Shown: positions 52,191-58,889 of the stretch, piece after piece
Layout: each line of letters begins with the position of its first letter
How positions within the stretch are numbered: the stretch's first letter is position 1
From: Bacteroidetes bacterium 46-16
GTDB lineage: Bacteria > Bacteroidota > Bacteroidia > Chitinophagales > Chitinophagaceae
Length of the DNA: 58,889 nt
Direction: 5' to 3'
Assembly: GCA_001897835.1 (NCBI GenBank)
Contig: MKUN01000040.1
Coordinates: forward strand, 1-58,889
Notes under the pieces: generated by a model
What the model was told of the DNA's origin: nothing
Seen by the model: the letters and a program-made list of their open reading frames with translations, nothing else
Database searches by the model: none
Translations under genes and position numbers: made by a program

Positions 52191-53555
52191 ATGCTGTATG
52201 CCATTGTAGATATCGAGACAACAGGGAGTTATGCCGCAGGCAATGGCATCACGGAGATTGCCATTGTGATACATGATGGTAAAAAGGTCCTGAACTTTTA
52301 CGAAACACTGGTAAACCCTCAGCAGCACATTCCCATATTTATACAGTCGCTCACAGGTATTACCAATGCAATGGTGGCCAATGCCCCCCTCTTCGACGAA
52401 GTGGCAGCGCAGGTGCACGAATTGCTGCAGGACAAGATTTTCGTGGCCCATAATGTTAATTTCGATTATTCATTCATCAGGCACCACCTGGCGCAGCGAG
52501 GCTATGAGCTGGATCTGAAAAAGCTTTGTACCGTACGCCTTTCGCGTAAGATAATGCCTGGCCTCGCAGGCTACAGCCTGGGGAAACTATGTCACCAGCT
52601 TAATATCAACCTGGCCAACCACCACCGTGCAGGTGGCGATGCGCTCGCAACGGCAGAGTTGTTCCGTATGCTCGTTGAGCAGGATGAGCAAAAAGTTATT
52701 GCAGGCATGCTCAAAGGCCGCAACCGCGAGCAATACCTGCCCCCGCACCTGCCCGTAGAGCAGTTGGATAGCTTACCCCGGGTACCGGGTGTCTATTATT
52801 TCTTCGATGCCAAAGGCAAGATCGTATATGTAGGCAAGGCGCTCAATATATTTAAGCGCGTAAAAAGCCACTTTTCCAATAACAAGCCGTCAAAGCAAAA
52901 ACAGGATTTCCTGCGCGAGATACACCGTATCAGTTATAAAGAGTGTGCTACCGAGCTGATGGCGCATATACTCGAAAGCACCGAGATACGCAGGCTATGG
53001 CCCATGTTCAATCGCAGCCAGCGGGGCTACCTGCCGCGCTTTGGCCTCTTTGTTTATGAAGACAGGCAGGGCTTTAAACGTTTCGCTGTCGAGAAGAATA
53101 AACAATACTTCAAGCCATTATATACATTCAATTCGCTCAATGAAGGCCATCGCTGGCTGAGGCAATTGATAGATGAGTTCGGGCTTTGCGCGCGTCTTTG
53201 CCACCTGGCTACCATTTGCACACACGATATGCCTGCCGCCAGCTGCAAAGATGGCTGTGCTGCTCATGCCGGTGCTGCTGCTTACAACAAAAAAGTTTTG
53301 GAAGCCATACACTGGATCGAAGAACATCTGCCCACATTTGCACTCGTGGATAAAGGCATGGATGATAATGAAGAGAGCTGCATACTTATAAAAGGGGGTA
53401 ACTTCTACGGAATGGGCTACATTAGCGATCGCCGCAGCCTCAAAAATATCGACCTCCTTCAGCAGCAGCTCGAACCCTTGCAGGACAATGACTATATCCG
53501 GAATCTTGTTTACAAACACGCTGCTGAGTATCCTGAGAAGTGCGTGTCTTTCTAA
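52191..53555 (+). CDS. DnaQ-like exonuclease fused to GIY-YIG nuclease domain
   Basis: The 454-aa protein begins with a DEDDh 3'-5' exonuclease domain (about 1-165; VDIETTG with Asp7 and Glu9, HNVNFDYSF, and HHRAGGDALAT). A UvrC/Cho-type GIY-YIG domain follows (about 195-285; GVYYFFDAKGKIVYVGKA). The final 170 residues contain a cysteine cluster (Cys near 328, 333, 338, 346 and 350), which could hold a metal. It is a known fusion in bacteria, thought to repair DNA, but the exact role is not settled. It should act in the cytoplasm on damaged or branched DNA. Confidence 0.9.
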   Translation: MLYAIVDIETTGSYAAGNGITEIAIVIHDGKKVLNFYETLVNPQQHIPIFIQSLTGITNAMVANAPLFDEVAAQVHELLQDKIFVAHNVNFDYSFIRHHLAQRGYELDLKKLCTVRLSRKIMPGLAGYSLGKLCHQLNINLANHHRAGGDALATAELFRMLVEQDEQKVIAGMLKGRNREQYLPPHLPVEQLDSLPRVPGVYYFFDAKGKIVYVGKALNIFKRVKSHFSNNKPSKQKQDFLREIHRISYKECATELMAHILESTEIRRLWPMFNRSQRGYLPRFGLFVYEDRQGFKRFAVEKNKQYFKPLYTFNSLNEGHRWLRQLIDEFGLCARLCHLATICTHDMPAASCKDGCAAHAGAAAYNKKVLEAIHWIEEHLPTFALVDKGMDDNEESCILIKGGNFYGMGYISDRRSLKNIDLLQQQLEPLQDNDYIRNLVYKHAAEYPEKCVSF

Positions 53556-53575
53556 AAAAGTTTTATGGCCTGCAA

Positions 53576-53685
53576 TATAGGTCCGCACAGTGTGCCACAC
53601 CTCTGTTTATCGCGCAGTTGGTTTGGCACACTTACTTTACTCAACCACGCACTTGTTCCGCACACCTTTATTTATACCGGGATAA
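53576..53685. repeat. 65-nt-period repeat with internal dyad (copy A, about 1.6 units)
   Basis: Bases 53576-53607 are identical to 58654-58685. Each unit holds a dyad: AGTGTGCCACACC (53589-53601) against GGTTTGGCACACT (53620-53632), with 12 of 13 pairs. The ACACCT landmark recurs at 53597 and 53662, a period of 65. It lies between convergent stops of the exonuclease fusion and the VWA-type gene, so no gene is interrupted. Short open frames across it are by-products of the repeat. Confidence 0.8.
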
Positions 53686-53693
53686 TACACTTT

Positions 53694-55727
53694 TTATTGG
53701 GCCAGCCAGTACTTCCTTAGCAGCCATTCAGCGGTAGCGGCAGCCAGCAACAGGAAGAAATACCATTTCCAGTCCACCAGTGGCACAGTGTCTGTGTTCG
53801 ATGCTATTACAGGTTTTATGTTGTCGTTATGGGCTATACTGTCATATAAGGCGCCAATGTTTTGTACAGGCACAAAAGTCCCTTTATATTTTTGGGCAAT
53901 ACCATATAGCAGGGGATAATCAGCGCCGCTTTCCATGAGCTCCAGCGGCACGCTTTCTATAACGAAACTTCCCGAAGCGTTGTATTCTTTACCATTGTAT
54001 GTGCAATGTGCATTGTAAGTATAAGTGCCGCCTGCCCACACACCTATGTTCAGCCGGTATGCGTTGCCCGAACGTTCGAAGGTGAAGGCTTGTTTGCGTC
54101 CCGTGCTATCCGTTATCGTTAGCTGCACATCGGCAGTGTTCACCTGTTCATTATTGGCATTCAGCAGGTAGGCATTCAGGGTCACCACTTCCTGGTCGCT
54201 CCATACATGCTTGGGCATGCTCACCTGGAAAGGCCGTTCATTCGCATTGGCCGACAGGAAGGATATTGTTTGCCTGATGCACTCATCGATCACGTTATGG
54301 TTGCCAAAATTTCGGTATTCATATACCCGCCAGCGCCACAGGCCTTCACCGGCAGTGAGGGCATAAGGTGTATTGCCTTGTGCCAGAAACCACAGGGGCG
54401 CCCCGTTGCCGCCACGTTGGGTAAACAGCGCGCTGGCATTGGGCGGCATCTGTATATAGCCCAGCGGCACACTTAGCGGCGGCATCTTATCAAATACCGC
54501 ATTCATATTTGCCGGCAGCAGGAAAAGGTTGAAGCCGCTATTGTACACAGGTAATACATCATGGGGCGGGGCGCTGTTCATTTCCAGCTTTCCGCTCACA
54601 GGCAGTTGCGATAATGCAGCTTCATTGCTGCGGTTGCTCAGTATGAACCAAACGGGTTTCCGTAAGGTTTGCAGTTGTTTGATGACGCTCGTATTCTGCG
54701 CAGGCAGGCCGTGTAATATGATCACCTGGTACTTATCCAGGTTTGCAGGCAGGTTATCGCCGCTTACGGATGTAAGTGTATAGTTTTCCATTCCGGCCAG
54801 CGCTTCCTTTATGGCGCTCACATCCGGGTGTGCTGCTGCCGATGCCAGCAGGATACTCCTTTTTTCTTCTGTTACTTCTACAAAAATGTCGCGTCGGTTG
54901 TTTGTGCTGTTTTGTTCGCCATCGGCCACAGGTGCCACGATGGTATAGTGGTGCATCCCCGCTTTATCGGCCTTTATGGTAAAGGATATCGATTTATCAA
55001 AACGGTCTGTAGCTATATTCAGTGGCGATGTGGCCAGCGTATTGCCGCCCTCCAGCAATTGTACCCCGTTGCTGTAGCCCTTGCATAGTGCGGCTACGAT
55101 ATCAGCCCTTATCTCGAACTGGCTGTTGAGCGATACTATGCTATTGGAATATAGTTGTGTGATGCGCAGGTCTTTTTGCACACTGCTGTCGCCTATGCCT
55201 ACGGTATAGATAGCATTATGCAGCGAGAGTTGCTGGTGTATGGGGTTAATGCCCTGGTTAAAGCGTCCGTCACTGGCAAGTATAATGGCACCAAGGTTTT
55301 GTGTGCCGTAAAATTCTTCTGCCCGCGATAAAGCATTCGAGATGTCCGTCGCATTTTGTTTGTAGTTAAAGGCACTGTCGGTCTGTATGTTGCCACCGAA
55401 GCCCCAGGTAATTACCTTGTATTTACCGGATAATTTATCCAAAAGTGCCGCTGCATTTTTCCGGTATGTAGCAGAGTCCTTGCCAAGTGCCACCCCCGCC
55501 GATCTTGAATTATCCTGCATAAAGAGGATAATAGGCTTTTCTGTTTCATTGCGTGTTATCGTCAGCGCTGGTGCCAGCAGCAGCAGCAGGGCCAGCAGCA
55601 CCACAACACCACGCAACAGCGCGGTAAGCCATGGGTAAGGCACTGCGCGGCGCACATCTGCACGGTACACCCAGTAAGCGGCGGCAGCTGATAACAGGAT
55701 AGCTATGGTCCAGAGAAGGAATTGCAT
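53694..55727 (-). CDS. VWA-like membrane protein with glutamine-amidotransferase-like region
   Basis: The 677-aa protein has two membrane helices at the N-terminus (about 3-20 and 35-55) and one at the C-terminus (about 655-672). The first domain (about 65-190) resembles a von Willebrand factor A domain with a DNSRS metal-site motif and an LASDGRFNQG strand. The region near 285-370 resembles a class I glutamine-amidotransferase-like fold without a catalytic cysteine. A beta-sandwich-rich region follows to about 620. The bulk should be periplasmic. Such proteins occur in Bacteroidota near MoxR/Bat loci, but no such gene is adjacent, and the role is unknown. Confidence 0.75.
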   Translation of the reverse strand: MQFLLWTIAILLSAAAAYWVYRADVRRAVPYPWLTALLRGVVVLLALLLLLAPALTITRNETEKPIILFMQDNSRSAGVALGKDSATYRKNAAALLDKLSGKYKVITWGFGGNIQTDSAFNYKQNATDISNALSRAEEFYGTQNLGAIILASDGRFNQGINPIHQQLSLHNAIYTVGIGDSSVQKDLRITQLYSNSIVSLNSQFEIRADIVAALCKGYSNGVQLLEGGNTLATSPLNIATDRFDKSISFTIKADKAGMHHYTIVAPVADGEQNSTNNRRDIFVEVTEEKRSILLASAAAHPDVSAIKEALAGMENYTLTSVSGDNLPANLDKYQVIILHGLPAQNTSVIKQLQTLRKPVWFILSNRSNEAALSQLPVSGKLEMNSAPPHDVLPVYNSGFNLFLLPANMNAVFDKMPPLSVPLGYIQMPPNASALFTQRGGNGAPLWFLAQGNTPYALTAGEGLWRWRVYEYRNFGNHNVIDECIRQTISFLSANANERPFQVSMPKHVWSDQEVVTLNAYLLNANNEQVNTADVQLTITDSTGRKQAFTFERSGNAYRLNIGVWAGGTYTYNAHCTYNGKEYNASGSFVIESVPLELMESGADYPLLYGIAQKYKGTFVPVQNIGALYDSIAHNDNIKPVIASNTDTVPLVDWKWYFFLLLAAATAEWLLRKYWLAQ

Positions 55728-55816
55728 TAAGACGGCAATCTAAATAAATTTTCAACAAGGGAATGATAATAAAGCGGTAAAAATGAAATATCGCATATTG
55801 CGGATATATAGGCGCT

Positions 55817-56887
55817 TTAAATTTCCTTTGCAATGGGGCCGGGCACTGCTCCTTTATCTTTTTTATTTTCTATATAAGGGGTCACATATTCTGCATAGAA
55901 TTGTTTTTTAGCATCGCGGTATTCGCTTACGCCGCCTATCATGCTCAGCAGTTTTATGTAGCACCAGGCAAGGTCTAGCTGGTAAGGCATAAAGCCGCTT
56001 CTTGCGCTCCGGGGAAACAGGTGATGATTATTATGCCATTCGCCTGCTACGTAGCCCGGCCAATATTGGTTTATCGACATGTCGTCCCAGTTGAAGTCAA
56101 CACCTTCTTTACGTTTATCTTTTCCCTTGCCGTGCCCCTCGAAATTAAAGGTGCGCACACCTACCGCCCAGAAAAATGCCCCGGCGAATAAGGTTATAGC
56201 AAGAGCATGGCCGCCTATAAGATAAAAAACAAGGTACCAGAACGACCAGTTCAGTATCCAGTGCAGTACTGTCCTGCCCGGTTTGGCTATCGAACCCCAT
56301 TTTTGGTACTGGGCATAAGTGTTGGCTTTTATGCCGGTATGCTGCACCAGTTTCACAGCCGTTTCATAATCTTCTTCCGAAAGGTCTTTTGCTATAGGCT
56401 GATGATTCACATCGGCCAGGAAACAATATAGAAAACCTGCATTGGCATTATAAGGATCGCCCGGTTGGTCCGATTTGGCATGGTGCACCTGGTGCGATAC
56501 GATATAGGTCTCTTCGGGCACCACCTTGATCACGAAGTTCTGCGTGAAGAAACGCCAGAATTTATTGCTGAATTTATAAGCCCGGTGTGTGCCATACCTG
56601 TGGTACCATATAGTGCCATGTGTGCCCATCAATACCATACTGTACAAAAAGCCTGCAGCTAAAAGCCACCAGTTGAAATACTTAAATATAAAAAGGAAAA
56701 AGAATGGCATTAAACACAGCACCTGCGCCCAGCTGAAAAAAGACAGCCACCGCTTGCGGTCTTTAAAAATATTGAGCCTCGTAAAGAATTCTTTCAATAT
56801 CTGTCCGCTGCTGGGTTTTATGAGGTTCCCCGCTTCATCCTGCCAGCCATAAGAGGGTGGCTGCAACACATGGTCTAAAAATGCCAT
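55817..56887 (-). CDS. Acyl-CoA/fatty-acid desaturase
   Basis: The 356-aa protein has the membrane di-iron desaturase pattern with three histidine boxes: HRYGTH (about 95-100), HQVHH (about 130-134) and HNNHH (about 285-289). Four membrane helices lie between and before the boxes. It introduces a double bond into a fatty acyl chain and so adjusts membrane fluidity; the position of the bond is probably delta-9 by analogy, not by proof. It is divergent from the DinB-family gene. Confidence 0.92.
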   Translation of the reverse strand: MAFLDHVLQPPSYGWQDEAGNLIKPSSGQILKEFFTRLNIFKDRKRWLSFFSWAQVLCLMPFFFLFIFKYFNWWLLAAGFLYSMVLMGTHGTIWYHRYGTHRAYKFSNKFWRFFTQNFVIKVVPEETYIVSHQVHHAKSDQPGDPYNANAGFLYCFLADVNHQPIAKDLSEEDYETAVKLVQHTGIKANTYAQYQKWGSIAKPGRTVLHWILNWSFWYLVFYLIGGHALAITLFAGAFFWAVGVRTFNFEGHGKGKDKRKEGVDFNWDDMSINQYWPGYVAGEWHNNHHLFPRSARSGFMPYQLDLAWCYIKLLSMIGGVSEYRDAKKQFYAEYVTPYIENKKDKGAVPGPIAKEI

Positions 56888-57000
56888 TACATGATTTTAA
56901 TTGTTATCTGAAAAGTAACAATATACGATTAATAGGCGTATAAATTGTTGTAATAAAGCCAATACCTTAAAATTTGTTATTTGCAGCAAATAATAACAGC

Positions 57001-57495
57001 ATGGCAATGAATAACGCACTGGTGGCAGAACTGAAACACGAAGCCACCAATACAAGAAAAATATTAGAACGTGTGCCCGCAGACCAATATGCCTGGAAAC
57101 CACACGAAAAGTCAATGGATTTAAAAAGAATTGCGGTACACCTTGCCGACCTGCCGGTTTGGGTAAACAGGGTGCTTGAGATAGATGACCTGGACTTCGC
57201 CGCCCTCAAATATGATCCCGCCCCGGTAAACGATACTAAAGAGATGCTGGAGCTTTTTGATAAAAGGATAGCAGAAGCCGCAGAAATGCTCACGAATGCT
57301 ACTGATGAAAAGCTCCGTGAAAAATGGGTGCTGCGTCGTGGCGATCATATCATTGCAGAAATGCCCCGTGCAGTGGCCATACGCAATCTCTATATGAACC
57401 ACAGCATTCACCATCGTGGCCAGCTTAGCGTTTACCTGCGTCTGCTCGATGTGCCCGTGCCCGGTATGTACGGCCCCAGTGCCGATGAAAGATAG
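57001..57495 (+). CDS. DinB-family protein
   Basis: The protein of about 164 aa is a four-helix bundle of the DinB/YfiT type with the three metal-binding histidines: the first in IAVHLADLP (near residue 46), and two in NHSIHHRGQLSVYLR (near 140-144). The start is ATG 57001, or 57007. Some DinB-like proteins are bacillithiol or mycothiol transferases, others have no known activity. It converges on pfkA with a gap of 2 bases. Confidence 0.88.
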   Translation: MAMNNALVAELKHEATNTRKILERVPADQYAWKPHEKSMDLKRIAVHLADLPVWVNRVLEIDDLDFAALKYDPAPVNDTKEMLELFDKRIAEAAEMLTNATDEKLREKWVLRRGDHIIAEMPRAVAIRNLYMNHSIHHRGQLSVYLRLLDVPVPGMYGPSADER

Positions 57496-57497
57496 GT

Positions 57498-58481
57498 CTA
57501 TGCCGACAACACACGGATCATCTCCAGCATATCGCTGTTAATGATACTGTGTTCTTTCACTGCATCTTTAAAAGGAGTATAAGCTATTTCGTTATTTACA
57601 ACGCCCAGCATTAGCTGGGTTTTGTTTTCTATGAGGGCCATTACTGCTGCATGCCCCAGCCTGCTGGCCAGTATACGGTCAGCACAGCTTGGCGAGCCGC
57701 CGCGCTGTATATGCCCCAGCACGCAGGTACGGGTGTCCAGCATCGGGAAGCGTTCCTGTATGCGGGCAAACACTTCCTTGGCCCCGCCAAAATCATCCCC
57801 TTCCGCCACCACAATGATGTGCACATTCTTTTTGCGCCGTTCATCCTGGTCTATCCGGTCCAGCACTTCATCTATATGGGTCACCTGTTCGGGTATCAGT
57901 ATATCCTCCGCGCCGCAGGCTATACCGCTGTGCAGGGCTATATAGCCGGCATCGCGCCCCATCACTTCTATTACAAAAAGGCGGTCATGCGCCTCGGCAG
58001 TGTCCCTTATTTTATCTATAGCTTCTACGGCGGTGTTCACTGCGGTATCAAAACCTATGGTAAAGTCAGTGCCTGCAAGGTCCTTATCTATAGTGCCCGG
58101 CAGGCCTACGGCCGGTATGGTGTATTTTTCAAAAAATTGCACCGCTCCGCGAAATGTGCCGTCACCACCTATCAGTACCAATGCTTCTATACCATGTTGC
58201 ATTAATTGTTCATAGGCTTTCTGCATCCCGGCATCACTATGGAACTCTTTGCTTCTCGCTGTCTTTAATATGGTACCGCCTCTTTGTATGATGTTGGCTA
58301 CATCGGTGGTTTTCATCTGGTATATATCGCCCTCTATCATACCCTGGTAACCGCGCTTTATACCATATACTTCTATATCATTGTATATGGCCGTGCGCAC
58401 CACGGCACGTATAGCAGCATTCATGCCCGGGCTATCGCCGCCCGAGGTCATCACCCCTATTTTTTTCAATGTATTGCCCAT
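57498..58481 (-). CDS. pfkA: ATP-dependent 6-phosphofructokinase
   Basis: The 327-aa enzyme phosphorylates fructose 6-phosphate in glycolysis. Motifs are MTSGGDSPGMNAAIR (about 11-25), the ATP-site LIGGDGTFRGA, the catalytic LPGTIDKDL, VEVMGRDAGY-like VIEVMGRDAGYIA, and the effector/subunit motif GHIQRGGSPSC. The GGDGT glycine-rich form indicates ATP rather than pyrophosphate as donor. The length is normal. Confidence 0.96.
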   Translation of the reverse strand: MGNTLKKIGVMTSGGDSPGMNAAIRAVVRTAIYNDIEVYGIKRGYQGMIEGDIYQMKTTDVANIIQRGGTILKTARSKEFHSDAGMQKAYEQLMQHGIEALVLIGGDGTFRGAVQFFEKYTIPAVGLPGTIDKDLAGTDFTIGFDTAVNTAVEAIDKIRDTAEAHDRLFVIEVMGRDAGYIALHSGIACGAEDILIPEQVTHIDEVLDRIDQDERRKKNVHIIVVAEGDDFGGAKEVFARIQERFPMLDTRTCVLGHIQRGGSPSCADRILASRLGHAAVMALIENKTQLMLGVVNNEIAYTPFKDAVKEHSIINSDMLEMIRVLSA

Positions 58482-58579
58482 AGTTATGGTACGGAAATTA
58501 CAGAAACTGTACCACTATAGCAAAGCGGGGATCGTTATCATTGCATGAGCATAGCACGTCCCATATAATAGTTACCACA

Positions 58580-58640
58580 GCTCCGCAGGAGCGACCAGTA
58601 TATAGCCCGGGTTTCAATATGCTCTAGAGAGCCTCCTCGG
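58580..58640. repeat. REP-like interspersed palindrome
   Basis: GCTCC-GCA-GGAGC (58580-58592) is followed after 13 bases by CCCGGG and then by CTCTAGAGAG near 58622-58631. This ordering resembles the dispersed palindromic repeats seen in intergenic regions of Chitinophagales and other bacteria. Only one copy is in the window, so the assignment rests on memory of the pattern. Confidence 0.4.
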
Positions 58641-58653
58641 TGCCGCCTGTTTT

Positions 58654-58845
58654 TATAGGTCCGCACAGTGTGCCACACCTCTGTTGCACTGCACCGTTGG
58701 TGTGGCACACTTGCTTACGTAACCATACATTATTGGCGAAACACCTCTGTTGCACTGCATCGTTGCTGTGGCACACTTGTTACGAAACCATACGTTATTT
58801 GCAAAACACCTCTATTGTACTACCTCATTGATGTGTACATTGTTC
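58654..58845. repeat. 65-nt-period tandem repeat with internal dyad (copy B, about 2.9 units)
   Basis: The ACACCTCT landmark recurs at 58675, 58741 and 58806, giving a period of 65-66. The first unit has a perfect 13-bp inverted repeat (58667-58679 with 58699-58711, AGTGTGCCACACC/GGTGTGGCACACT) around a 19-base loop; later units are diverged. The first 32 bases are identical to copy A at 53576-53607. Open frames across the array are repeat artefacts. No gene is seen in the rest of 58482-58889. Confidence 0.85.
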
Positions 58846-58889
58846 TGGCAATTACAGCATATTGTAAGTGCTGTTATTACTGTCATAGC

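Noticed and set aside
58640-58831. Open frames with repeated WHT/LCC-type residues over the 65-nt array (also 53540-53737)
   Set aside because: They arise because a 65-66 base repeat stays open in shifting frames; there is no start signal or domain.

Overview
The window comes from a member of the Bacteroidota, most likely Chitinophagales/Chitinophagaceae or a close relative. The evidence is several very large secreted proteins with type IX secretion (T9SS) sorting domains, a PorP/SprF outer-membrane protein, promoters of the Bacteroidota form TTTG-N19-TAnnTTTG, a tmRNA whose tag ends YAMAA, and Bacteroidota gene pairs such as ftsX-DUF3098 and rpsU-xerC-hpf. I see no rRNA, tRNA, CRISPR array, insertion sequence or phage module. 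The segment reads as chromosomal core mixed with cell-surface loci.

Layout. 1-5.2 kb: the tail of one T9SS protein, a second T9SS type A adhesin-like protein with a glycine-rich domain, a YiiX-type cysteine peptidase and a DUF4878 lipoprotein. 5.2-8.7 kb (minus): an SpmA/SpmB fusion, a LOG-family protein and lysA. 8.8-18.5 kb: two giant paralogous PKD-repeat proteins with type B sorting domains, followed at once by a PorP/SprF partner. 18.8-20.7 kb: two tandem paralogous sulfotransferases. 20.7-24.2 kb (minus): tmRNA, a NUDIX hydrolase, rseP and dxr. 24.4-28.3 kb: a DUF2461 protein, a small unknown protein, hflX, a DUF1493 protein and an arginase-fold protein with an eroded metal site. 28.5-30.0 kb: ftsX, DUF3098 and a small unknown protein.

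30.0-32.6 kb (minus) is the most unusual locus. Two tiny precursor proteins (66 and 67 aa) each consist of a signal peptide, a PPPP-containing stretch of about 13 residues, a P-[IL]-[SD]-G-G motif, a membrane helix and a basic tail. They lie next to an exosortase-family transpeptidase and a small membrane partner. A zeta-toxin-like kinase and an overlapping 54-aa gene follow. Both precursor genes carry a near-identical promoter.

32.8-37.8 kb: a cell-wall operon of a PBP4-type carboxypeptidase, an alpha/beta hydrolase, a membrane-anchored MurF-like ligase and a Ddl ligase. 38-41 kb: an SprB-repeat T9SS protein. 41.3-44 kb: rpsO-pnp. 44.1-49.2 kb: a glycosyltransferase, a CHAD protein, a CrtI-like oxidoreductase, ribE and a lipoprotein. 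49.3-50.8 kb: rpsU-xerC-hpf. 50.9-58.5 kb: a beta-propeller lipoprotein, an exonuclease/GIY-YIG fusion, a VWA-type membrane protein, a fatty-acid desaturase, a DinB protein and pfkA. A 65-nt repeat with internal dyad symmetry occurs at 53.6 kb and again at 58.65-58.85 kb.
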